Positions 1 to 6,737 of a stretch of DNA of 11,445 bases are shown in pieces (the first letter of the stretch is position 1; every line of letters starts with the position of its first letter). Under the pieces are notes generated by a model that made no database searches, was not told the origin of the DNA, and saw only the letters and a list, made by a program, of their open reading frames with translations. This stretch comes from Blastocatellia bacterium (GTDB taxonomy: Bacteria > Acidobacteriota > Blastocatellia > UBA7656), in assembly GCA_022615215.1 (NCBI GenBank), contig JAKEHD010000306.1:1-11445 (forward strand), in the 5' to 3' direction. The translations under genes and the position numbers were made by a program.

Positions 1-439
1 CTTTCACGAAGGAAAAGCGGCGTCCGGGCCGCCGCACTCCAAATAAAATCGCCCGGCCGTGAGCTTGATGAATAGTTTCAATCCATGCCGCGCAGAGTAT
101 ACTCTCAATCGAATATTTGCGAGAGTCACAAAACCTTCTTGTGCTGAAAGCCATAAAAGAGCTATCATCGTCCTGCTGTCACCCCCCATAATTCGTTTCC
201 ACCTGCGGCAGCAATTACTACGGAGGTTTCAACAGGCGCGATCACGAAGAGAGTTTTTTGAAGGCCGGTGAATGGCTGAACCGGTTGTTCAAGATACAGG
301 GTTTAGTACACAGCGATCTTTTGGCCGGACCCCGGAACGAAAGCTCCATTTACTTTCGCGCCGCATATAAAGGCCGATTGTCAGCTTGACAGGTGGCCCC
401 CCACGATAACACCTGCCGCATAAAACCTGGAGTTTTTAT
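1..439. other. Non-coding leader upstream of the histidine kinase operon
   Basis: No convincing gene is seen in these 439 bases. Short open frames exist on both strands (for example 59-271 plus and 4-189 minus) but their translations show no recognisable domain and no good ribosome-binding site. The first 75 bases are open in frame 1 and could be the tail of an upstream gene, but nothing supports this. A small inverted repeat (CGAAAG at 338-343, CTTTCG at 353-358) and a TTGACA hexamer at 386-391 lie near the kinase start. The best -10 partner (TAACAC at 407-412) is only 15 nt away, so a promoter here is only suggested. Confidence 0.5.
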
Positions 440-2023
440 ATGCCAAATGATGACTGGACTGCGCGCAAAGAGCCCGGCGAAGCTGAGGAGACTTTGCATA
501 AGAGCGTATTCATAGCCGAAGGGCTTTTTGAAGCAGCGCCGGATGCCATAGTCGTGGTCGATTCCGAGGGGCGCATCGTGCGTATCAACAGGCAGGCTGA
601 AGCCATGTTCGGCTACAGCCGGGTTGAAGCGATTGGGAAATACGTCGAGATTCTCATACCCGAGCGTTATAAAGACCGGCATCCCCGCTACCGTGAAGGT
701 TATGTCCGCGATCCGCACACACGCCCCATGGGCGCGGGTCTCGAACTCTATGGAAAGCGCAGAGACGGGAGCGAGTTCCCCATCGATATAAACCTTGCGC
801 CCTTACAAGTCGGCGATGTTCTCCTCGTGTTGAGCATCATACGCGACATCAGCGAACGCAAGCAGGTCGAAGAGGCGTTGCGATTATCTGAGGCAAAGTT
901 TTCAGGCATTCTTTCAATCGCTGCCGACGCAATTATCTCCATCGATGAATCACAAAGGATAACTCTCTTCAACGAGGGCGCTGAAAAGATTTTCGGGTAC
1001 AGCAAGGATGAAATATCAGGCAAACCGCTAGACATGCTGATCCCTGAAAAATTCAGGGACTTGCACGCCGGCCACGTCCGCGATTTCGCGGAGTCTCCCA
1101 TTGCGGCTCGCCGCATGGGAGAGAGGAGGGAAATATTCGCCCTTCGATCTGGCGGCGAAGAATTTCCTGCCGAAGCCTCCATCTCGAAGCTTGAAATATT
1201 TGGAGAGAAAATCTACACAGTCGTGCTGCGCGATATTACCGACCGCAAGCTGGCGGAAGAGGAATTGCGCAAAGCTCACGACGAACTGGAAATACGGGTC
1301 CGTGAACGCACCGCCGAGCTTGTAAAAGCCAATGAAGCCTTGCAGGCTGAAATCGCCGAACGTCAGCGGGCCGAAGAACGGATCATAGCATCGCTCGAAG
1401 AGAAAGAGGTGCTCCTGAAAGAAGTTCATCACCGGGTCAAAAACAATTTGCAGGTCATCTCCAGCCTGCTCAATCTTCAGTCCAGGTATATTCAAGACCA
1501 GACGACTCTCGATATTTTCAAAGACAGTCAGAACCGTGTGAAATCGATGGCCCTTATGCACGAGCAACTGTATAAATCGAGCAACCTGGCAGAGATCGAA
1601 ATCGGCAAATATATCCAGGAGCTCGTCAATCATTTGTCCGGTTCTTATGGGGACAACCCGGCGCACATCCGTTTGAAAATAGAGGCCGAGGACATTCGCC
1701 TGGACATAGACACGGCGATCCCGTGCGGTCTCATAATCAACGAGCTTGTCTCCAACTCTCTCAAGCACGCTTTTCCTGACGGAAGGAAAGGCCAGGTCAA
1801 GATCGATCTTCACTCGGCCGATGATAATGAGTTTGCCCTGACCATAAGCGACAATGGCATAGGCTTCCCGGAGAGTATGGATTTTAAGAGCACCAGGTCG
1901 CTCGGATTGCGCATAGTCAACAGCCTCGTGGATCAATTGAAAGGGAAGATAGAACTTGGCACCGGCCAGGGAACGGAGTTCAGAGTCGCCTTTAAAGCGA
2001 TCAAGTACGAGAAGAGGATTTAG
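440..2023 (+). CDS. PAS-PAS sensor histidine kinase, HisKA_2 (HWE-related) type
   Basis: A 527-residue cytosolic sensor kinase that should autophosphorylate on histidine and pass phosphate to a receiver domain. Two PAS domains occupy about residues 24-140 and 148-268, each ending in the typical RDIS/TERK-like motif. A charged coiled coil follows (about 270-325). The dimerisation/phosphoacceptor segment EVHHRVKNNLQ is at 328-338, with H331 the likely phosphosite, which is the HisKA_2 signature. The ATPase domain shows an N-box (NELVSNSLKHAF, 434-445), a G1 box (DNGIGF, 471-476) and a G2-like SLGLRIV (487-493). No transmembrane segment or signal peptide is visible, so the signal is probably an intracellular ligand, redox state or light sensed by PAS. 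The ATG at 440 has TGGAG seven bases upstream. The next gene begins 4 nt after the stop and starts with a receiver domain, its likely partner. The fold is certain; the signal is unknown. Confidence 0.93.
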   Translation: MPNDDWTARKEPGEAEETLHKSVFIAEGLFEAAPDAIVVVDSEGRIVRINRQAEAMFGYSRVEAIGKYVEILIPERYKDRHPRYREGYVRDPHTRPMGAGLELYGKRRDGSEFPIDINLAPLQVGDVLLVLSIIRDISERKQVEEALRLSEAKFSGILSIAADAIISIDESQRITLFNEGAEKIFGYSKDEISGKPLDMLIPEKFRDLHAGHVRDFAESPIAARRMGERREIFALRSGGEEFPAEASISKLEIFGEKIYTVVLRDITDRKLAEEELRKAHDELEIRVRERTAELVKANEALQAEIAERQRAEERIIASLEEKEVLLKEVHHRVKNNLQVISSLLNLQSRYIQDQTTLDIFKDSQNRVKSMALMHEQLYKSSNLAEIEIGKYIQELVNHLSGSYGDNPAHIRLKIEAEDIRLDIDTAIPCGLIINELVSNSLKHAFPDGRKGQVKIDLHSADDNEFALTISDNGIGFPESMDFKSTRSLGLRIVNSLVDQLKGKIELGTGQGTEFRVAFKAIKYEKRI

Positions 2024-2027
2024 GGAT

Positions 2028-3923
2028 ATGTTGAACTCACGAATCATGATAGTCGAAGACGAAAACATCACCGCGATGGATATCGAGGAGATGTTGATAG
2101 GGTTGGGGTTTGATACGACTCTCGCATCTTCGGGCCAGGAAGCCGTTCGAAAGGCGAAGGATTCCACCCCGGACCTTGTGTTGATGGATATAGTGCTGCC
2201 GGGCGCTATAGACGGAATAGAAGCCGCCGAGCAAATACACGCCAATCTGGGTATTCCGGTGGTGTACATGACCGCTTATTCGGATACGTCCACCTTGCAG
2301 AGGGCAAGAAAAACAGAGCCTCTCGGCTATCTGCTCAAGCCTCTCAAAGAGAGAGAGTTGCTGGCCACGATCGATATGGCCCTTTACAAACACAGCATGG
2401 AAAGGCGGCTCAAAGAGAGCGAGGAGCGATACCGCCGCATCATCGAAACCGCTGAAGAAGGCGTATGGATAACAGGCGCTGATAACGAAACCACCTTCGT
2501 CAATAGAAAGATGGCCGAGATGCTCGGCTATTCGGTGGAGGAGGTGCTCGGCCGTCCGATATTCGAGTTTATGGATGAGGAGTGGCGCAAGGTCGCGGAA
2601 ATGAATTTGGAGGAGCGCCGAAAAGGAGTAGGAGGGCGGTTCGATTTCAAGTATCGCCGCAAGGATGGGACCGACCTCTGGACGATCAGATCGACAACTC
2701 CCATGTTCGACGACCGGGGAAAATACATCGGCGTGCTCGCAATGATCACAGATATCACTGAGCGCAAACACCTCGAACAGCAATTTCTCCAGTCGCAGAA
2801 AATGGAAAGCATAGGTCGCCTGGCAGGCGGCATAGCTCACGATTTCAACAATCTGCTGACAGCCATCATGGGCTACAGCCAGATGATACTGGCCCGGCTC
2901 AAGGAAAGCGACCCGATGCGCGAAGAGGTTCAGGAGATTGAGAGAGCGAGCCGCCGCGCCGCCTCGCTGACGAGCCAGCTTCTGGCCTTCAGCCGCAAAC
3001 AGATACTTCAACCGAAGGTGTTGGACCTCAATATCGTGGTAGCCAACATGGAGAAGATGCTGCTGCGTTTGATCAGCGAAGACATCGAACTTGTCACAAA
3101 GCTCGATGCATCGCTCGGTCGGGTGAAGGTCGACCCCGGACAGATCGAGCAGGTGATGGTGAACCTTGCAGTCAATGCTCGCGATGCCATGCCGAAAGGC
3201 GGCAAGTTGATAGTGGAAACGACCAACGTCGAGTTGGACGAAGGCTATGCGCGAAAGCACATGGCTGTCCGGCCCGGCCCTTATGTCATGCTGGCAATCA
3301 GCGACACCGGAAGCGGGATGGACGAGGAGACTCAATCACGTATATTCGAGCCGTTCTTCACAACGAAAGAGCAGGGCAAAGGAACGGGATTGGGATTGTC
3401 TACGGTGTATGGGATCGTCGAGCAGAGCGGAGGCAACATCTGGCTGTACAGCGAACCTGGAAGAGGAACGACATTCAAGGTATATCTGCCGTGCATAGAT
3501 GAGCCTGCCGGGACTTTGGATGCGCACGCATCGGCTGTCGAATCGTTCCGAGGATCGGAAACCATACTGCTGGTCGAAGATGATGAAGCGGTTCGCAAAC
3601 TGACGCGCCAGATTCTGGAGATGAACGGCTACACTGTGCTCGAAGCCGGCAACGCCGGTGAAGCTTTAGCGGTATGTCAGCAACACACAGAGCCGATCGA
3701 CCTGATGATAACCGATGTCGTGATGCCCGGAATGAGCGGCCACGAGTTGGCCGAGCGATTGGCGCTGACGGGCCGTGAGTTGAAGGTGCTCTACATGTCG
3801 GGCTACACGGATAACGCCATAGTTCGTCACGGCATCATGGACGAGGACACAACCTTTCTTCAAAAACCCTTCACGCCGGACTCTCTGGCCCGCAAGGCGC
3901 GCGAGGTGCTGGAGAAGCCTTGA
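2028..3923 (+). CDS. Hybrid response regulator/histidine kinase (REC-PAS-HisKA-HATPase-REC)
   Basis: A 631-residue soluble hybrid kinase. An N-terminal receiver spans about 4-118 (acidic D11/E12, phospho-Asp D54 in LVLMDIVLPG, T82, K104). A PAS domain spans about 132-248. A classical HisKA segment holds the phospho-His H271 in AGGIAHDFNNLL. The catalytic domain has an N-box (VNLAVNARDAM, 378-388), G1 (DTGSGM, 426-431), an F-box (FEPFFTTK, 440-447) and G2 (GTGLGLSTV, 452-460). A second receiver spans about 511-628 (D518/D519, phospho-Asp D563 in ITDVVMPG, S591, K613). The start was placed at 2028 because the longer frame from 1956 would overlap the preceding kinase, and AGGG/GAAGAGGA lies just upstream of 2028. 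The first receiver is of the kind often paired with HisKA_2 kinases, so phosphate probably flows from the upstream gene to D54. There is no DNA-binding or enzymatic output domain, so the final effector must be encoded elsewhere. Confidence 0.93.
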   Translation: MLNSRIMIVEDENITAMDIEEMLIGLGFDTTLASSGQEAVRKAKDSTPDLVLMDIVLPGAIDGIEAAEQIHANLGIPVVYMTAYSDTSTLQRARKTEPLGYLLKPLKERELLATIDMALYKHSMERRLKESEERYRRIIETAEEGVWITGADNETTFVNRKMAEMLGYSVEEVLGRPIFEFMDEEWRKVAEMNLEERRKGVGGRFDFKYRRKDGTDLWTIRSTTPMFDDRGKYIGVLAMITDITERKHLEQQFLQSQKMESIGRLAGGIAHDFNNLLTAIMGYSQMILARLKESDPMREEVQEIERASRRAASLTSQLLAFSRKQILQPKVLDLNIVVANMEKMLLRLISEDIELVTKLDASLGRVKVDPGQIEQVMVNLAVNARDAMPKGGKLIVETTNVELDEGYARKHMAVRPGPYVMLAISDTGSGMDEETQSRIFEPFFTTKEQGKGTGLGLSTVYGIVEQSGGNIWLYSEPGRGTTFKVYLPCIDEPAGTLDAHASAVESFRGSETILLVEDDEAVRKLTRQILEMNGYTVLEAGNAGEALAVCQQHTEPIDLMITDVVMPGMSGHELAERLALTGRELKVLYMSGYTDNAIVRHGIMDEDTTFLQKPFTPDSLARKAREVLEKP

Positions 3924-3986
3924 TGTCAGTAGCCTTTTCCACGCGCGGCGGGCTGAAAGGCGGATGGTCGAGTGTGAACCGGAGCG

Positions 3987-4008
3987 GGGTGAGATAAAAA
4001 TCTCACCT
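3987..4008. repeat. Perfect 8-bp stem-loop downstream of the kinase operon
   Basis: GGTGAGAT at 3988-3995 and ATCTCACC at 4000-4007 are perfectly complementary around an AAAA loop, and a G-T wobble at 3987/4008 could extend the stem. It lies 64 bases after the hybrid kinase stop. There is no following U-tract, so it is not a classic intrinsic terminator. It may stabilise the 3' end of the kinase mRNA, act in termination with Rho, or be a protein-binding site. Confidence 0.55.
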
Positions 4009-4258
4009 GTCGAAGCAACAATAGAGAGAATCTTATTCCGGCTTACCATGATCGAAGCTGCGTACCGCCCTATCGTATTAATGCAAGTTCACAGTGACTC
4101 GGTCAGCCTGGGTGTCGAGAAATCCCACAGGTCATCTTGCCCAAAGGCCATCGCCGTACTGTTGCTCACTGAATACAAAACCCCCAATACGACTTGCAGT
4201 TTAGATGGTGAAACGGTATCTAAGTGTATGAGTGGTTTTGTTGGAAGTTTTCACAGAA

Positions 4259-4271
4259 CCTTGAGTCAAGG
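4259..4271. promoter_or_regulatory. 13-bp palindrome upstream of the ATPase gene
   Basis: CCTTGA and TCAAGG flank a single central G, giving a perfect dyad about 50 bases before the ATPase start codon. The position suits an operator for a dimeric regulator of the ATPase/TOPRIM pair, but no regulator gene is adjacent and no partner promoter was identified. The palindrome is visible directly; its role is a guess. Confidence 0.3.
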
Positions 4272-4321
4272 CATTTCAAGACCATGACTACTCTATAGAT
4301 ATTGAAGGATAATGATTGATT

Positions 4322-5464
4322 ATGATTAGAGAAGTTCTAATAGAAAACTATAAATCTATCGAGCGGTTAAGCCTGAGCTTGGGGCGCTTGACAGTTCTGA
4401 TTGGCGCAAACGGATGTGGCAAAAGTACCGTGTTGGAAGCCCTTGCCCTCATCTCCGCAGCAGCCAATGATAAGCTCGACAATGAATTCTTGTCTTCCAG
4501 GGGCGTCCGAGTCACAGATGATCCACGTTTTATGAGGTCTGCATTTGAGCAAAGGAATGTTACGCAAGAAATAGGAATAATTGTAAGAGGCGAAGATAAT
4601 ATAAGCTTCGAATGCAGTCTTCAGAATACGAACGAACCATATTCTCCGTGGATAGATGGAGGGGAAAAATATTTGGGAACCGCTAAAGAAATCAACAAAC
4701 TGCTCGACGAATATATAAAAGAGCACAACCTTAATGATAACGAAGAGGTGCCTCGATCTTTTTTTCGGCTTCTTATAGAGAAAAACATCGAGCCGCTACA
4801 TCTAAGTGGATTTCTTATTTATTCCCCGGAAAACTCCTCTCTCCGTATATTTGAACAGGAAGGTCAAATTCAACCATTGGGTATCAAAGGCGAGGGACTA
4901 TTCAAGCTTCTCAAAGTTCTGAGTTTAAAGAAAAACAAGGATAGACTGGATGAGATCAAAACACGACTAAAACTTTTGGATTGGTTTAATGATTTCAAGA
5001 TTCCACAAGCTTTATCTACAGACGAAAAAACCATTCGTATAAAAGACAAGTATCTGGATGACAGGTTGAGCTACTTCGATCAAATGAGCGCGAATGAAGG
5101 TTTCCTTTTTTTGCTTTTCTATTTCACACTTTTCGTAAGCAAGGAAACACCAAAATTCTTTGCTATAGATAACATCGATGCTTCGCTCAACCCAAAATTG
5201 TGCAGTCAGTTAGTAATCGAGTTGAATCAGCTGGCTAATGAATACGATAAACAGGCTATCTTCACTACTCATAACCCCGCTATTCTCGATGGGTTGAACT
5301 TGGATGATGATGAGCAAAGACTGTTTGTCATTTATAGGAACAAGCTAGGTCATACCAAGGCTGAACGCATCTTTAAACCCAAGCCCATTCATGGGCAAGA
5401 ACCGGTTAGACTTTCAGAGGCATTTCTTCGAGGATATCTCGGAGGTCTTCCAAAAAACTTTTAG
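4322..5464 (+). CDS. ABC/AAA_21-type (RecF/OLD-like) ATPase of a candidate two-gene defence system
   Basis: A 380-residue ATPase of the RecF/SMC/OLD-like superfamily. It begins with the typical IENYKSIERLSLSLGRLTVL leader and a Walker A motif GANGCGKST (28-36). A divergent middle region (about 55-250) follows, then a signature-like segment MSANEGF (255-261), Walker B in FFAIDNIDASLNP (279-291) and a switch histidine in TTHNPA (315-320, H317). The residue after the Walker B aspartate is Asn (N284) where Glu is usual. No nuclease domain is fused; the next gene supplies a TOPRIM-like domain one base after this stop, implying a translationally coupled complex. I chose ATG 4322; a TTG at 4316 in the same frame is closer to the AAGGA at 4305-4309 and would add two residues. 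Codon and base use are AT-rich compared with the neighbours, indicating transfer. By analogy with RloA/AbiLi and AriA it probably senses invading DNA or phage proteins; this is inference. Confidence 0.85.
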   Translation: MIREVLIENYKSIERLSLSLGRLTVLIGANGCGKSTVLEALALISAAANDKLDNEFLSSRGVRVTDDPRFMRSAFEQRNVTQEIGIIVRGEDNISFECSLQNTNEPYSPWIDGGEKYLGTAKEINKLLDEYIKEHNLNDNEEVPRSFFRLLIEKNIEPLHLSGFLIYSPENSSLRIFEQEGQIQPLGIKGEGLFKLLKVLSLKKNKDRLDEIKTRLKLLDWFNDFKIPQALSTDEKTIRIKDKYLDDRLSYFDQMSANEGFLFLLFYFTLFVSKETPKFFAIDNIDASLNPKLCSQLVIELNQLANEYDKQAIFTTHNPAILDGLNLDDDEQRLFVIYRNKLGHTKAERIFKPKPIHGQEPVRLSEAFLRGYLGGLPKNF

Positions 5465-5465
5465 A

Positions 5466-6131
5466 ATGACATCTTTTGGATTAATAACAGAAGGAAAGAC
5501 TGATCAAATAGTGATCGAAAATATCCTGGCAGGCTATTTCAACAGCCCTGACGTTATTGTCAATCCATTGCTCCCGCTAAGAGATGAAACGGATAAATAT
5601 CGAATAGAAAACTACAGCAATTGGTATAAAGTTTTTGAGTATTGCGGTTCAAGCAGATTTAAAGAGGCACTACAATTCAATGATTATATAATCGTCCAGA
5701 TAGATACAGATACATCTGAGGAAGCAAATTATGATATACCAAAGTACGAAGGCAATAAAGAACTACTCCCCGAGGAATTAATTGAAAAAGTCGTCGCCAA
5801 GTTTGAGAGCTTGATCGGTATGGAATTCTATGCTCAATACCATGAGCGTATCATCTTCGCCATTTCCGTTCATTCGATCGAGTGTTGGCTGCTGCCTATT
5901 TACTATACAGATAAAAAGAAAGCAAAACTCAAGAACTGTCTGGGAACCTTGAATCAGGCTTTGATAAAAAAAGAAGGGTTCTCCATTGACCCAAACAATA
6001 AGAACCCTGATTATTATGAGAGGATTTCAAGAAAATACTCCCGACAAAAAATCTTGATGTCTTTGTATGAAGCCAATCCCAGCCTGAAAGTTTTTGTCGA
6101 AGAATTTCGGAAGAGGAAAATTACTATTTAA
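5466..6131 (+). CDS. Small TOPRIM-like protein, candidate effector nuclease (RloB/DUF4435/DUF4276-like)
   Basis: A 221-residue protein beginning MTSFGLITEGKTD. E9 in LITEG and the D80-x-D82 motif in IIVQIDTDTSEE match the metal-binding Glu and DxD of TOPRIM folds found in OLD nucleases, topoisomerases and the AriB/DUF4435 effectors. A second conserved-looking motif HSIECWLL (136-143) resembles the FElWLL motif of RloB-like proteins. The C-terminal half is lysine-rich and has no further recognisable domain. The ATG at 5466 is one base after the ATPase stop; a longer frame from 5391 would overlap that gene extensively and was not preferred. Base composition is as AT-rich as the ATPase gene (20 G+C in the 60 bases at 5701-5760), so the two appear to have been acquired together. 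Cleavage of nucleic acid on ATPase activation is the likely role by analogy. I cannot assign one exact family from the sequence alone. Confidence 0.72.
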   Translation: MTSFGLITEGKTDQIVIENILAGYFNSPDVIVNPLLPLRDETDKYRIENYSNWYKVFEYCGSSRFKEALQFNDYIIVQIDTDTSEEANYDIPKYEGNKELLPEELIEKVVAKFESLIGMEFYAQYHERIIFAISVHSIECWLLPIYYTDKKKAKLKNCLGTLNQALIKKEGFSIDPNNKNPDYYERISRKYSRQKILMSLYEANPSLKVFVEEFRKRKITI

Positions 6132-6206
6132 AACGCCCTCAAGGACTCAACTATACGGTGAGAGGTTTGGAATGAATTTCATTTCGCCGCCGCAGAGGAA
6201 TAAAAC

Positions 6207-6644
6207 ATGAAGACTTTACCAACCTGGCTGCTGCCTGTCTTTCTGGCCATTCTATCAACCGCATGTTCGGATACCGCACGCGCGCCCGAAGGCGTCGGAG
6301 CGACTATCCAAAAGCTGAAGGCCGACCACGCGGCGATAGTGGTTATTAGACAGGCGAATGACTATTACTGGGCGATACCGGTTCCGGGAATAAAAGAGGC
6401 CGGTAAAACCAATATCACCGTCGAGGCGGGAACGCTCATAGCCGGAGGCTCAGGCAAGGGCAATCCCGATGATATAGCTCAGATATTGATGGATCAGAGA
6501 ACGGGGCGCGGGCCATATTTTTCAAGCATGCATGGCGGGGCGACCGCATCGGGTCAGGTTGAAACGACAAAAGCGATCAAAACCTTCGAAGTAGAAGAGA
6601 TCATCTTTCCCAAACGACCAGCGACAGCGCCTGCATCGAAATAA
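6207..6644 (+). CDS. Small secreted protein or lipoprotein of unknown function
   Basis: A 145-residue protein with a short N-terminal hydrophobic signal (about residues 5-19) ending ILSTAC, so C20 may be lipidated. Ser at -3 is less usual than Leu, making lipoprotein status likely but not certain. The mature part has no domain I recognise. It contains a hydrophobic strand IVVIRQ, a YYWAIPVPG segment, a glycine-rich LIAGGSGKG and a MHGGATASG segment, and ends in an Ala/Pro-rich tail. The ATG has AGAGG eight bases upstream. It lies 75 bases after the AT-rich cassette but its G+C content is back to that of the flanks, so it belongs to the host chromosome. It converges on the zinc-ribbon gene, with 93 bases between the two stops. 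Confidence 0.7.
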   Translation: MKTLPTWLLPVFLAILSTACSDTARAPEGVGATIQKLKADHAAIVVIRQANDYYWAIPVPGIKEAGKTNITVEAGTLIAGGSGKGNPDDIAQILMDQRTGRGPYFSSMHGGATASGQVETTKAIKTFEVEEIIFPKRPATAPASK

Positions 6645-6737
6645 AAAACCGTGATGATTGCGGCAGAAGGATTTCCTCACTGCAAGCGCAAGAGTTGGCA
6701 CAAGAACGCGTGCTGCTCTCTCATCATTCTCGCCGCC

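Larger units (their letters stand above)
3924..4321. other. Non-coding spacer at left edge of the AT-rich cassette
   Basis: About 400 bases between the hybrid kinase and the ATPase gene. A 107-codon open frame (3964-4287) runs through it, but it has no recognisable domain, begins with weak initiation context and spans the stem-loop at 3987-4008, so I do not call it a gene. Two structured sites are listed separately (stem-loop 3987-4008, palindrome 4259-4271). I could not find a convincing -35/-10 pair for the ATPase gene. The G+C-rich flank gives way to AT-richer sequence along this stretch, so the left junction of the acquired cassette probably lies here. Confidence 0.5.

Noticed and set aside
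59..271. 70-codon frame in the leader region
   Set aside because: No ribosome-binding site, no recognisable protein features.
1028..2269. Long minus-strand open frame of 413 codons
   Set aside because: It lies antisense to the HisKA_2 kinase and the start of the hybrid kinase, both of which have unmistakable domain motifs; the minus translation shows none.
2037..3335. Long minus-strand open frame of 432 codons
   Set aside because: It is antisense to the hybrid kinase, with low-complexity His/Leu-rich translation and no domain; a shadow of G+C-biased codon use.
3964..4287. 107-codon plus-strand frame between kinase and ATPase genes
   Set aside because: No domain, weak initiation context, and it crosses a perfect stem-loop at 3987-4008. 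Probably non-coding.
4322..6131. Naming the pair as PARIS, Gabija or Septu
   Set aside because: The second protein is TOPRIM-like, which excludes the HNH effector of Septu. GajA carries its TOPRIM in the same chain as the ATPase, unlike here. PARIS is possible but the DUF4435 match cannot be confirmed by eye, so only a general ATPase/TOPRIM call is made.
6132..6150. Possible flanking repeat of the cassette (TTGAGTC word near 4261 and its reverse complement near 6144)
   Set aside because: Only about seven bases are shared and in inverted orientation; easily chance.
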